Positions 1 to 12,800 of a stretch of DNA of 64,000 bases are shown here, piece by piece. A program made the position numbers and the translations under genes. Below the pieces are notes generated by a model, which was not told the DNA's origin, searched no databases, and saw only the letters and a list, made by a program, of their open reading frames with translations. Source of the DNA: Plasmodium brasilianum (taxonomy: Eukaryota > Apicomplexa > Aconoidasida > Haemosporida > Plasmodiidae); the NCBI RefSeq assembly GCF_023973825.1, contig NC_090125.1, forward strand, positions 628,501 through 692,500, given 5' to 3'. Every line of letters begins with the position of its first letter. The stretch's first letter is position 1.

Positions 1-360
1 CACATAATTCCTAAAAGAGTTCCATGTACATTACTTCATGTTAAGGGGAATTCACCCCGCGTGTGTACCATTATCTATGCACATACGTAAGTGTATGCGT
101 ACCTCCTACATTCTTTATATCGAGCCTTTTTTCTTCCATTGTGTTTCCCCTCATTTTTTAAACCCTCCTTATATTCATCATTGTGTGTATATGTCTTGGT
201 ATGCCTATTCATGCCCATATACATACATATATATATATATATTGTGTTTCTGTGTGTGTACCAACATCTCCTAAAAAATATAGCGGCGCAAAAACAAAGG
301 AGTAATCTGTAATTTTTATTTCCATTTATTAAGAATTGTAATTTTATATTTGCAAGGACG

Positions 361-364
<4 letters not shown>

Positions 365-407
<43 letters not shown>
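365..407. repeat. (TA)n microsatellite
   Basis: A pure run of alternating TA of about 43 bases, followed by imperfect CATATAC-type repeats. Such tracts are common in Plasmodium intergenic DNA. Confidence 0.9.
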
Positions 408-409
<2 letters not shown>

Positions 410-891
410 AACATATACTTACATATTCATACATATACAAACATATACTTATATATACATACATATACTTACACATACATACATACATGTTCTTTTTCCC
501 GAGCAAATTAAATATGTAGTTCTCTCTATTCGTCGCACATTTTTGCTTTTTTTTCTTAAAAATTAAAAATGAATCAACTTATAACTCTGATAGTTCATAC
601 TTCGAAACTTCCATTCTTTTTTTAATGTATACATATATTTAAAATTTTCCATTAAAAGATATGTAAAAATTTAAGGACACCTAAGTATGTGAAAATACAG
701 ATATGTGAGAGTTTTTTTATTTCCTTTTTACGAATCCTCTAGCTTCACCATTTTTTATTTTTTTATTTTTCATTTTTCGAATTGCCTTACTTAAAGAGTA
801 AAAAGCTTACATTTCCCCTTCATCAAAAAGGAACAACGAATTGTTAAACCGAGTTGGAAGAAAAAAAAAAAATGAAATAAAAAATAAAATA

Positions 892-1062
892 CATAAAATA
901 CATAAAATGCACAAAATTCATAAAATTCATAAAATGCATAAAATTCATAAAATGCATAAAATTCATAAAATGCATAAAATTCATAAAATGCATAAAATTC
1001 ATAAATTTCATAAAATGCATAAAATTCATAAATTTCATAAAATGCATAAAATGCATAAAATA
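892..1062. repeat. 9-bp tandem repeat (CATAAAATK)n
   Basis: About 19 head-to-tail copies of CATAAAATT or CATAAAATG, often alternating to give an 18-bp higher-order unit. The unit contains no stop in several frames, so both strands show spurious frames reading His-Lys-Met/Ile on + and Met-Asn/His/Lys-Phe on -. I see no sign that either is a gene. Confidence 0.9.
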
Positions 1063-1997
1063 TAGAATAATAAATAACTGGTACAGGAAATAAATTCAAA
1101 AACAGCATAATAAACAAAAACTACAGGATAATAAATACAAAAACGGGATCCCTATAACGCTAATTTAAAAGAGCCAAAGCATGACCTCAGTATAACCAAA
1201 ATGAGACACATACAAAAGATGCTAAATGAGTACTGGGCATATTATCACGCACATTTTTGAGAAATTTTACAACTGCAAACTTGCATTGTGATAGTTCATT
1301 CTCTTTATATTGTATTCGTGCAAAGTGTATAAATAAATACACAAATACATACATATACATATATATATATATGTAGATATATGTAGATATATGTAGATAT
1401 ATGTAGATACCCCAATGCTCAAGCTAATGTATCCATGTAGAGAGGATCAGATCTGCGTAAAAAAAACAAATTTTGCATGTTACATTTTTATATATACAAG
1501 TTATTGTTAAAAAAGCAAAAGTAATTGTGCTTATATGCGTAAGTTAATTCATGTACAGATACGTACATGCACAAGTGTATGTGCAATAAGTAATATATAA
1601 ATTGCCAAGACGTTGAACACATTTTTATTTTTTTTCCTTATACGTATCAAATTTTATTTTATATTTCCCGTTCATTTTTTATTCTTCGTTTTAACACAAA
1701 AAAAAGAATAAATTATAAAAACTGCTTGCTTCCTTTATGCCACTCGTTTTTTGAATAACATCAAGAATGTAATTATACATCTAGTGGTGCTTTCCATATA
1801 TATACATATGCATAAGCATATATATACTTACGTACCCATGTATGTATTTACGTACACATGTAATTATTTACGTATATATATACACGTATATACATACTTA
1901 CCTACACTAGCCCCCATTGTTTTTTGCGAGCTGATTAATTAGGTTGCTGGCTAGCCAATTGACCATTTAGTGTATTTTTTGATTGACTTCAAATATT

Positions 1998-2645
1998 ATG
2001 AAATTGTCTTTGTATTTTTCATTTGGTTCTAAAATTTTCGAAGCTTTTCATAAAGGGCATGGTTATATCCCAGAAAAATATTTTTGTACGTATTTAAAAA
2101 ATGGTCATATATATAGTTCTTTTTCCGGTCAAAAAAGAAAGTACTTCAGTGCCTTATATGACAACATAAAGGAAAAGCAAAATTTAATTAAAGAGATGGA
2201 TCAGCTATATGATAACATTCTTACAAGTAACTGGAACGATTCTGTTAACTTAGTGTTAAATGTATCTATTTGGGAGGGAATCTTAAGTTCAATGGAAGAA
2301 AAAATAAAAGCATACGAATATGATAAGGAAATAACAAAAAAAAAAAAAGAAATTAATGAATTATTTGATGTATTATTTATATTAGAAGATTTACGTGATC
2401 ATATAAATGAAATTCTCGAACAGTCATCTCGTTGTAGCGGTTTAGCAGGTACACATATTCTAGCTTCTTTTAAAATTGAAAATATGAACGAACATTTAGA
2501 TTTTTTAAAAAAAAAATATGAACAATTATTAGTAAGTTACCCTTTATATAAATACCAAATTAATTTAGTACTGGGTCAAGGCTTAGCTTTGCTAAGACAA
2601 AGATACACCTTTGAATGGAAGCATATGCACGATTTCTTTTTCTGA
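1998..2645 (+). CDS. Conserved-looking protein of unknown function, 215 aa
   Basis: I do not recognise this protein. The frame is open a little upstream, but the first ATG is at 1998 (protein starts MKLSLYFSFGSK); an upstream in-frame TTG at 1983 is not a credible eukaryotic start. The N-terminus is short, hydrophobic/basic and low in acidic residues, so a mitochondrial or secretory leader is possible but unproven. Residues of about 45-125 are rich in Lys/Glu/Ile/Leu and probably helical or coiled coil. The C-terminal part ends in HMHDFFF. The frame is single-exon and free of the Asn/Lys runs typical of disordered Plasmodium proteins, which suggests a compact conserved fold. The stop at 2643-2645 is followed within 70 bases by a 30-bp minisatellite. 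From memory of gene order it should correspond to a 'conserved Plasmodium protein' gene; function unknown. Confidence 0.75.
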   Translation: MKLSLYFSFGSKIFEAFHKGHGYIPEKYFCTYLKNGHIYSSFSGQKRKYFSALYDNIKEKQNLIKEMDQLYDNILTSNWNDSVNLVLNVSIWEGILSSMEEKIKAYEYDKEITKKKKEINELFDVLFILEDLRDHINEILEQSSRCSGLAGTHILASFKIENMNEHLDFLKKKYEQLLVSYPLYKYQINLVLGQGLALLRQRYTFEWKHMHDFFF

Positions 2646-3516
2646 TTTTTGCGGACGTTTGTGGGGGAAATACATCACGACCATACATATGGGTATGCAT
2701 TCACGTATACGTATATATACATACATTTATACATGCATACGTATATATACATACATTTATACATGCATATGTATATATACATACATTTATACATGCATAC
2801 GTATATATACATACATTTATACATGCATACGTATATATACATACATTTATACATGCATACGTATATACATACATTTATACATGCATACGTACATATGTTT
2901 ATACGTTCGAATAGTTCAAGTATTGGCGCATTACTTCTATACATAATATTCTCTACTTGTTATGTTAAAATGTGATAAGAAAGCATAACCTTTTGGAAAT
3001 CAACGGGGAAAACGTGGAAATTCTAAATAAATTTCCAGCTACCTCTCAGATATACATTTTTTGAGATGTTTTTCGACTTATATTGTAACGTGCATTCTGA
3101 TATATGTTCTTACACGTGTTCTGATACGTACCTCGAATTTTTTTTTTTTTTTTTTCACGTATTTTACGAAGCCCATTATAACATATTTACATATGAGTTT
3201 TTTAAAAAAATATATGCTTGGGAAGAAGCAGATAATGGATGGGGGAAAAAAATAAAATAAAATAAATTGAGGTAATTCACCCATGCACATATACATACAT
3301 ATAAATATATACAGCAAAACCTTCAAACACATAAGTTCCTATCTAACTGCGGAGGATCGAACACACAATCGAATGCGGATAATTCCATTTAAATAAGCCA
3401 AGAAATGCAGATAATAATATCGACAAAATCAACTGCAACCACCCCTCTCCTAATACAATGGAGTATAACTTCATTACACATAGATTTCTCTTTTACTGTT
3501 ACTTCTACGCCTGCAG
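2646..3516. other. Convergent 3' intergenic region
   Basis: This spacer lies between the 3' ends of the 215-aa gene on + and the PAF1-like gene on -. Apart from the minisatellite at 2711-2888 and an 18-base T run near 3139 it holds nothing I can call. Short open frames around 3061-3332 are interrupted by homopolymers and look non-coding. Confidence 0.6.
2711..2888. repeat. 30-bp minisatellite, six copies
   Basis: Five exact or near-exact 30-bp copies start at 2711, 2741, 2771, 2801 and 2831, followed by one 28-bp copy at 2861. Each copy is built from GTATATATAC, ATACATTTAT and ACATGCATAC blocks. Because 30 is divisible by three and the unit lacks stops in several frames, four overlapping spurious open frames run through it. 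It lies in the 3' flank of the 215-aa gene. Confidence 0.92.
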
Positions 3517-5346
3517 CTACTCTTTTAATAAAATATAATTTTTTCTTTTTTGTTGTCCTGTTTTTGAGAAGATAATTTTTTTAGATAAGGTAGGAAATAT
3601 AAAAGCTAAGTTCTTTTTTGAAAAACTTAAAGCATATGAAAGTGAATCCTTTTCATTTATATCAAAAGACGGCGATTTGTAATCTCTTACGTATTTGAAA
3701 CATTGAATATTCTCACCTAGTATTTCGCTTATATTTTCTAGATCCCCTTCTATTTTCAAGTCCTCTTCAGCATTATTTTCATTATCTATTTTTTTTTCAA
3801 CTAGTGTATATTCATATTTTTCATTGAATGTAACATTTTTGCAATTTTTCGTTATTACTTTACCATTATTTCCTTCACTTTTTGTATCTAATAAATCCCC
3901 TTTATTTTTACTCTTTTCGTGCGATTCAGCAGACATTGTTGACACCGCTGACACTTTATTTTTTAATTTTAAAATATGCTTCCTTATGAGAAATTTGCTA
4001 AGGCTGATGCGCTTCTTTGTTTTGCTGCCATCATGGTTTGTTTCGCTACTAGCACTATTTACATCATTTCCAATTTTACCACTACATTCATTGCTTGTTT
4101 TGTCCGTGTCCCTCTGTATGTCATTCTGTTCATCATCATTGCAGCATTCTATAGGGTATTCCCTTTCCCTGCTAATCCCTCTGCCTCTATCATAAAAATT
4201 TTCCATATTGTATATATCCGGTATACTCTTCGAAAAAGTTAGGACGTTCCCATCATTTCCGCTACTACTAAAGGTATTATTATTACTATTATTCATTATA
4301 TGCCTTTTATATAAACTATATATGCGCTTATCTCTAGTTTTTTCTATTAAGTGTAAAAGGCCATAGGGAGCACTGCTTTTCGTCCCCTTACTACTTTTAC
4401 CATTGTCGTTACAAAGGGGCTTCCTATCTTCGCCACTTTTACTTTTTACATTGTCATAAGTGCTCTCTATTTCCATTATTCCTTGTATATATTTATTTTT
4501 CCATACAGATATGTAAGGTAAAACAGGATAAATTTTTCTAATTTTTGCCTTTTTCTTCAGTGGGTGCTGAAAGTACTGATTATAAGGTAATCTCTTTTTA
4601 TCTTTTTTTGAATTAGTACTATCAGTTAAACCACGACTATGATCATTTGATAAGTTTTTCTTCTTTTCTAAGTGATTTCCATTTTTCTTTTCTTCATTTG
4701 CTAACAAATAATTCTGAACACTTCTAACATAGTTAGGGATGGTCTTAATTAATAAATCTAAATCGTCTTTTTCGAAATTCGTTACAACGGGTAGATAAGG
4801 AGAAATCTCTTTCAATTTACTGTCACTCAAAAATATTGTATTATTGTTACTACTACTGCCTCTATCGCTACTACTGCTACTACTGCTACTACTACTTTTG
4901 CCATTACTCCTGTTTTTACTTCTGCAATTACTTGTACTATTATTACCGCTTACTGCCAATGCGTCTTTCTCCTTTTCACAGGCATTTTGAGCATTAATCC
5001 AGCATTTAATATCGTCATTATTTTGTATGTTATAGGAATATAAAAATGGTAATTCCATATGTATGTGTACATCACGTTCTATATCATTTAGTCTCTCAAT
5101 TTTCTCATTTAAAATCATGGTATTGTAATTAAAATTTAATATGCTGTTATCTACTTCATACTTTAAAAATTTCAAGTTACTATCAATATTTGGTACATTT
5201 AACATAAAATCAGTATTACCACAAAACTTTCTAAATTTTGATTCATTCTGATTTGTTCTTTTCTTCAATTCTTCACTCCTTTCTTTTAATAACTCCTTTC
5301 CCTTTTTCTCCTTTGCATTTTTCCTATCTACTTCTGGGTTATCCAT
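3517..5346 (-). CDS. PAF1-like RNA polymerase II-associated factor, 609 aa (divergent)
   Basis: A single-exon protein starting at ATG 5346-5344. I assign it tentatively to PAF1, scaffold of the PAF1 complex that travels with RNA polymerase II and supports elongation and histone modification. Three blocks fall in PAF1 order. Residues ~41-100 (FCGNTDFMLNVPNI, then a YNTMILNEK...IHMEL segment) parallel the PAF1 N-terminal block with its LPDIPFDPKF and YKATSLEK...IDL motifs. Residues ~265-290 (RKIYPVLPYISVWKNKY) parallel PAF1 'VMPVFPDFKMW'. Residues ~549-605 (CFKYVRDYKSPSFD ... KIIFSKTGQQKRK) parallel PAF1 'DYKIAREYNW ... RVRLSKRR'. Between the blocks are low-complexity Ser, Asn and Lys inserts, including a Ser run near residues 150-165. 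The protein lacks the long acidic tail of animal PAF1. The alternative is a Plasmodium-specific nuclear protein. The assignment rests on my own by-eye alignment. Confidence 0.55.
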   Translation of the reverse strand: MDNPEVDRKNAKEKKGKELLKERSEELKKRTNQNESKFRKFCGNTDFMLNVPNIDSNLKFLKYEVDNSILNFNYNTMILNEKIERLNDIERDVHIHMELPFLYSYNIQNNDDIKCWINAQNACEKEKDALAVSGNNSTSNCRSKNRSNGKSSSSSSSSSSDRGSSSNNNTIFLSDSKLKEISPYLPVVTNFEKDDLDLLIKTIPNYVRSVQNYLLANEEKKNGNHLEKKKNLSNDHSRGLTDSTNSKKDKKRLPYNQYFQHPLKKKAKIRKIYPVLPYISVWKNKYIQGIMEIESTYDNVKSKSGEDRKPLCNDNGKSSKGTKSSAPYGLLHLIEKTRDKRIYSLYKRHIMNNSNNNTFSSSGNDGNVLTFSKSIPDIYNMENFYDRGRGISREREYPIECCNDDEQNDIQRDTDKTSNECSGKIGNDVNSASSETNHDGSKTKKRISLSKFLIRKHILKLKNKVSAVSTMSAESHEKSKNKGDLLDTKSEGNNGKVITKNCKNVTFNEKYEYTLVEKKIDNENNAEEDLKIEGDLENISEILGENIQCFKYVRDYKSPSFDINEKDSLSYALSFSKKNLAFIFPTLSKKIIFSKTGQQKRKNYILLKE

Positions 5347-6896
5347 ATGCCTGCCTCATTCGTGTGAGTAGGTACTTGTGCTTACACGTATAAATAATGT
5401 ACAAAATGTACTTGTATATATATATATATATATGCATAGACAAATATAACCAATTTACACGTACAACATATGCGCATATACAGTCCTATCATATGTAAAC
5501 ACACACTACATATTATATGTTCCTTCCCTATATGTATCACGAAGAACCAATTCCTCGTCCAATATAACGAGGCGAAAAATTCAAAAATTAAAATTTGAAA
5601 AAAAAAAAAAAAATAAAGTAAAAATATTTATACTAAAAAAAAGCGTATAACAAAATGATGCTATCAAAGGTGACAACAAATAGTTCCACTAAAAGGAACA
5701 ACTAAAAACTATGAAATATTTAAAATAAAAGAGTTGTTATTGATGAATTCGTGGAGAATGTTATAAAACTTACCAGGAAAGAAATGACTCATATAAAATC
5801 AAACGAGATATAAAAATTCCTTATAATCAAACATTGCTCTTATTTAATTTATGTATCAAAATATACATGTTTATCTCGAAGGGCATTTATATGCTATCAA
5901 AAAAAAATAAAAAGCCTAAAACGACTCGAGAAATAAAGAGCTATAAAACAAAATTTTCTTCAGAATCATCAGTACACTTCTATTATTTTTTTATAATAAA
6001 AATATTCATCCCCATTTTTTACCCTACTTTTATTATAAATATAAAGTATGCACAATATATTCATTTGAAATCGTTGGCTTAAATATATATTTTTTTTATT
6101 TATTCAATGTTAGCTTACGTTTTCTTTCAAATTTTTTCCGCCTTTCTATCACCCTCTTTAATCTCGTGAAATATATGCACTTCAAAACTTTTTTGAAAAC
6201 TTTGCAAAGTTTTAATTTTTTTCATTTTCTCCAGTTTTTTCTACCTTTTTGATTATTGAAGAATAAATTTTTTAAAGTATTCTCACATAAAAAAAAAAAA
6301 AAAATAAATCTTTAAATCATTTTCACAGAAGTTGGCTAGTTAAAAATTACGTAAAAAAGAAAAAAAAAAAAAAAGAAAAAAGAAAAAAGAAAAAAGATGC
6401 AAATGTTGATCAGCATAGCAACAATAAGATCATTATGTACATAAAATAACTACAAAATGACAAACATTAAACAAATCGAAAATGTAGGCAGCAAGCCGGA
6501 CTTACAATAAACAACTTTGTGTACATAAATGTATATATATATATATATATATATGTAAAACGTACGGATACTGCATGCAGCGGGTGCACCTACGTATTGT
6601 TCATACACAACGCAAACCCCAAACAGGTTAACTACTACCCATGTCTTTAATAATTGTAGAAGCTTTTACCAAAATTTTAACTACCCCATCACAATACGGC
6701 ATATGGCACATTCACAGAAACAGTATATAGCACCCATATCTGCGCATCCAACGTATAAAACTCCTTCAGAAAAGGAACAATTGCGATGGTGAGCAGTATT
6801 TCGTGTATACAAATACATACATACACAGTCATATATATATATAATTGTACCCTTGTGAGCGGATCATAACTTTTCCCCAAATAAAGGTGCTACATG
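5347..6896. other. Intergenic region between PAF1-like and VPS13 genes
   Basis: The first several hundred bases are the likely promoter and 5' UTR of the PAF1-like gene (reading -), and the right end is the 3' flank of VPS13. It contains (TA)n tracts at about 5416-5434 and 6532-6554 and several A-rich homopolymer stretches near 5600, 6290 and 6360-6400. A 68-82 codon open frame at 5834-6082 has biased, AT-driven composition and no recognisable domain; I do not call it. Confidence 0.55.
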
Positions 6897-9800
6897 TCAG
6901 AGGTATCTGTACAGTGAGAAATTGTTCTGGCCTAATATGATAGTTGAGTTAATTGAGTTTTTCGAGTTATGGAGTTCTCGGTATATTTTATTAATTAACA
7001 GCGCATTATTACATGGTATTTTATACACAAGGTTATTATTATTGTTGGTCCTTATTATTAGGCCATGACTAGAAGCTCTTATTTCAGCAATATCTTCAAT
7101 TTTAAGAGACCATATAACAATATCCCCCTTTTTATCATTAAAGAATTCGCTATTTTTTGTATTGGTATTTAAGTTAGCATATAAATTTGCATATATAATT
7201 ACCTTAGGGTATAGTAATAAAGAATAGTAAGATGGAGGATGATTTTCCTGCTTATGTATAGTTAAACATTTCATAATATTTTTTGAAAATTTTAAACCTA
7301 AACATTCTCTTAATTCAGCTTCATGTAAATTATATTCTTTAATTTTTCCATATTCTCCCCATAACATTCTTGGTTTTCTATGTCTCTTAGTTTTATATTT
7401 ATAACCCCCTATAGGTTTCGATACCTCTGCTTTTATTCCTCTTGTAACATCTGAAACTGCTTGACCTACTTTATCTAATGGTTTTACTAATGACCCTGCT
7501 ACTCCTTTACCTATACCTTTGAAAAATCCACCAACTCCTTCTTTTTGTGCTCCTTCAATGGGTTTTGTTACAATATTGGATAAACTCAATACTCCTTCAC
7601 CTATATTTTTTACTGCACTTATAAGCCCTTCTTTCATATTAGTGTTCGTTTTAAAATTCCTTTCCTTTTGCCTCCTATTAATATATTCTGTATCAAATGT
7701 TAAATTGGATAAGAAGCTTCCAATACCTACACTAACATTATCCACTGCATATACAGCTAATCCAATAGTATTTCTACCAATTTCTAACGGAATTTTAGGT
7801 ATATTTATTAGACTACTGTACCCTACAATAAAACCTAAACATGCTAATATAGAATGACTATATTTATCTTTTAATAATGCATAAAAAGATTTTAAACTAA
7901 CACGAATGTTATTAAATATTTCTTGATTTAATGTTACAGGAGCACCTAATAATTCTAATTTTCCTGATACCATCAAGATTCTCAATCCTATTCTAAGTAA
8001 GTCACTCATCATATGCATCTTATCTAATAAAAAGGAACACCATACTACTAAAGTAAATTTGTCTATTTGCATATATTGTATATTAATAGCTAAAGGAATA
8101 TCTGGAGATTTATAATTCACATATACTGGTAAGATAGTCCACTTTTGTATTTCTTCATATAATAAATTTTTTTTCTGCACAATACTTACCCCTTCTAAAT
8201 ATTCTGCTATCAATAAGTTTATTCCGTTTAATGTTTCTGCATCCATTTCTATCTCTACATCATCTAGAGATACTTGTATCTTTTTAAATATAACATCATT
8301 ATGTGATATAAATGATCTTTCTACATATATATTTAGAAATATTTTCTCTTCATTTGCGTTTATATTTTTTCTTCTTATTCCATTATTTGTAGTCAACTTA
8401 TTATTCTCATACAATGCTGTGTTCAAATGTCTACTTGGATCTTCTTCCATATTTGCATTGTTGGTAATACTACCTCCATGGCTGTCATAAGAAAATTTAT
8501 TCATTTTCTTCATCTCATTCTCGCTATTGCCTCCCTGGTTACGATTACTATTATAACTACTTCGGCTATTATTATTATTGTTATTATTAATGTTATTGTT
8601 GTTACTACTATTACTGTTGCTGTTACTATTACTGTTACCACTATTATTATTGTTGTTGGTACCACTAGTACTACTGTTTATCCCTCTGTTTGCCAACAGT
8701 ACACACTTTTCACACGATTCCAATTGACAGTCTACCTGCACATCCGTTATCTTGATATCAATCACTTCCTCTTCATTTTTCATATAAAACAGTGCACACA
8801 ATTTAGACAACTCAATAAAAAACACCTCCTCTTTTAAAATATTCGATATGATACTTACACCAATCTGTGTTACATTTATTATTACATGCACATTTTTGTA
8901 CGTATTACTAATAACCCTAACTAACTCGTTATTGCTGCTCTCCGCGTAGTAGCTACTATAATTTCCATAACTATTGTAACCAGTGTAACCACTATTACCA
9001 TTCTGACAATTATAATTGCCGTAACCGCTATAACCATTCCTTTGACCACCTGCACCCTCCTTGTCCACAATATTTCTAACATAATTGTACTCATTATATC
9101 CTATCATTTTCTTCTGTATGTAACTACCTTTTCCACAGCTCAATATGTTCGAAGCAGGAGTTATTGCTTGTTCCAATTTTCCTCCAATTTTTTCACTTCC
9201 TCTCTTACCTCTTTCCTCTGTAGTGTCTATCTTGGTATACTTGTTTAAATTCACTGAATACCTGGAGTTCCTATCATTGTACATGTTGTAATTACCATAA
9301 CTACTGATTGTATCATTTTTATTGTAGTACAACATATTAGATGCACTCTTTAATGCCTCATTATTCATTAAAATACTATCATCATATAAACCTCTTTTAA
9401 TACACTCTTTATGTGTTAACTTAATTGTTATCAAGTCTTCTATATACTCAATGGATATGATAAAAATCGTATCATAGTAGTATATATAATACGTCTTTTG
9501 AGAATAATTATATATCGCAAATTTCAAAACAAAAGGTGTTCTAGGTATTACCTTCATGTCATGTAGTACTATCTCTATTTGTATATTCCTTGTTATATAT
9601 ATGAATGGATTTATCCACCCTAAGTAACTGTACTTGTTATATTCTATATTAAAATAATGCTCCATATCTGTTGATTTTAAAAAATTACTTAAAAAATTAT
9701 TTTTTTCTATATAATTTTCTTCTTCCTCTAATTTTAAATGCTGAGTATCATCATGAAATGTTCTTATTTTTAAATATTTAGCTAAACTAGAATAATTATA

Positions 9801-12800
9801 AGCAATAAATCCTTTGTTCTTATTTTCTAACTTTTCAATTATTATATTTTTAGTACCCATATCTGGAATACATGTAATTACATATACATCCGATTTCTCG
9901 CTATCTCCATTATTAATTACCATATAATTTGTTCCCACAAAATTCTCACTAGGGAATATAACAGACGACCAAAAGATATTCTTGTTCGGCTTATAATATT
10001 TATTGTTATTATAGCTACTCATCATTTTGCTACTACTGTTCATATTAGCACTATTTGTACTAATAGCACCATTAGTACCCACATCGTTCTTCTTTTCCTC
10101 TTGTGCATTTTTAGATGGTTCTAATGTTTTAAACTCGAATAATAAAATATTCTGTTTCTTCGTAAAATATAAGGGACACGTGTCATTCTGTCGGATCCCC
10201 TGTATTTTTTCCGTTTGATATTGTTTAATTAGTAATGGGTAATTTAACTTGTTACTAATAATAAATTGAGGGACTACTGTAATTATTCTGCTAATTATAT
10301 AAGGTATATTTGTTGTTTTAATCTTTTCTGTATTTAAACAAAAGGTATAAAAAAAGTTTTTACAAACTACATTAGTTTCTGTGTAACTACCAATAGGTGG
10401 CAATGTGGCTTTAAATAATATCAAAGAATTATCAACAGGAGATGGATAATTATAATCATTAAATAGGTCATAATCCGTCAAATTGCGTTCCTCAAAAAAT
10501 TTTGAGGTATTTTGGTTCCACCTTTCCATTTCACCACAGGTATTATTATTACTATTATTCTTACTACTGATATCACTACATTTTTTTGTACCATTACTAT
10601 TGCTGTTGTACGTTCTGTGGGGTAGCAACAAGTCTATTTGTGAGTTATCTCCTAACAGTGTTATACCATTAATTATGGGGTAATATTTATTTGAATTTAT
10701 AGCCTTGATACCTAGACCTGTCCTATCAATAAAACATCTAGGTAAGGAAAAAATATACAACTGCTTATTACCTAGTATACTACTTAAGGAATTAAAATAG
10801 CCACTAAAATTTTTAATTATTTCAACTTCAACTGATGCAAACTTTTTAAAATTTAACGTAAATCTAGTAACAGTTTCTTCATCATCTTCTTCTAAATATA
10901 TCTTTTCGGACCATTCACATTGCGAATTACCAATTTTCATTTTCAAATTCAAACATGTATATTTCTTTATTTCATATATATAAAATATAGAAAAAGGATT
11001 TAATCTTTTGTTTACATATCCTTTATTTAATGTACTTGAGTTCAATTCTTTTTTCTTTGAATTTATTTGCTCATCAAGAGTAAATATTTCTCTCTCTAAT
11101 CGATTCAATTCATGCACATACACACGTTCATTGTTAGACACCCCTTTTCCTAAACCATAATCAGATGCTGAAATGGTCATACCACTATTACTTTGTTTTA
11201 TCGATCCTATTTTGTTTAAAAATGAATTAATTTCCTCATGCTGTCTTAATAATTTAGCTCTCTTATTTTTTAAAATATCAATTTTACCTTTCTCTTCGTA
11301 AATAAACTCATTCTGTTTTTCCTCTGTAACTTCAGACATCATAATTATATCTACCAATGCTGGAATAGCATTTACTACACTAACATGTGGATAAATTGTA
11401 ATAATTCTTAAATTTTTCTCAGCTGGTAATGCACTTATTTTATTTTCAATTTTTACAAGAAAATATAAATAATTATTCTTCTCTCTTAATTTGCATTTTT
11501 TCACATACGTTCCTTGACTCGTGTCCGAGCTGAAGATATCCGACCATCCGCCTTCCATGTTAATAACAGTGGGATCGATTAAATTATCTGCACTCTGTTC
11601 ACCCTTCAAACCTCCCAAGTTGCTACACTTGCTATTGCTAATTCTCTTACCATTGTTATTGCTGTTACTTCTGCCTTTATCGCACCCCCCGATTCTCTTG
11701 CTATGTGAACTCACTATCTCATAGTAGTCATTTTCCTCACTTACCAAATTAATCGGTTTAAAGGACAGATACACATTTGAGGGACCACAAAAGGCACATT
11801 CTGGGGTGGACAACAAATATTCATGATTTAATATTACAGTAAAGCTTAAATTATTATTTTTTTGTCTTAATTTTATATTTGGATTAATATTCAAACTATT
11901 AGATACTTTGTAATTTTTAAAAGAATCACTATGATTTGGATATAAGGTACTAATAGGTATTGTTCTATTCTCTATAGACGTTAACAAAATGGGATTTTTT
12001 GTTCCATCAAAAAAACAAAATTCTAACGGTATACCACATTTATTTACAATTCTAACAGTTGATGACATAAAAAGAATTTTATAATTTGGCATAGGCGATA
12101 TTATTTCACATACAGTTTCTACCAAGGATGTTTGCGGTATACAATTATTCTTTAATCTATATTTGCATGCTAAATATGTTTGTTTATTCATTTCTTCATT
12201 TATTCTTTCCCATTCATTAACTTTATCTATATTTTCTTTATTTAATACTATTTCTTTGGTATCCGCATTTGTACTGCCATTTTTATCCTTTACAAATTTC
12301 TGGTTATTATTCTTCTTACTCGTAACAACATTTATTGAGTTTTCTTCAAAAATAAAATCAGCAGGTTTTAATATATGAATCACGTTACTATTTTTTAACG
12401 ATGTAGTTAATAATGTACAACTATTCTTAATCAGATTTATGATGACACATTCAGAATTTTTTAAAAATGGACCAACAAATTTATTAGGTGAAAATATAGA
12501 ATTCCCTAAATCTTTCTTTTTCTTGTTATATTCAAAATAGTACCTATTACACGTGCTCTCCTTTTCCACATTTGAATTCGTGTTCTCGCTTTCCTCGTCA
12601 TCACTATCGTCATCGTCATCGTCATCATCATCATCATCATCATCATCATCAATATCTATATATTCATCAACATCATAATTGTTATCCTTGGCATATCCCA
12701 TGTTATGCTCTTCTCTATCCCGTGCGAAGTGATCACCTTCGGAATCAATATCACTCTTATCTGTTTGTGCAATATCTTCAATATTAGCTACCATGTTTTC

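Larger units (their letters stand above)
1..1997. other. Intergenic AT-rich region upstream of the first gene
   Basis: No credible coding sequence was found here. It holds a (TA)n microsatellite at about 365-407, imperfect ACATATAC-type repeats to about 490, a 9-bp tandem repeat at about 892-1062, and four copies of a 12-bp ATATATGTAGAT unit at about 1365-1411. The short open frames in the repeats are by-products of unit lengths divisible by three. The last few hundred bases are the likely 5' flank of the gene starting at 1998. Confidence 0.6.

Noticed and set aside
841..1117. Open frames on both strands reading His-Lys-Met/Ile and Phe-Met-Asn repeats
   Set aside because: They are fully explained by the 9-bp tandem repeat, which lacks stops in several frames; no non-repetitive coding sequence is attached.
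1983..1997. Earlier TTG start for the 215-aa protein
   Set aside because: Nuclear Plasmodium genes start at ATG; the first in-frame ATG is at 1998. The same applies to the TTG at 38428 for dynamitin.
2611..2975. Overlapping frames across the 30-bp minisatellite
   Set aside because: Artefacts of a stop-free unit whose length is divisible by three; the real gene ends at 2645.
12572..12787. His-rich + strand frame
   Set aside because: Antisense reading of the polyaspartate (GAT)n tract in VPS13.
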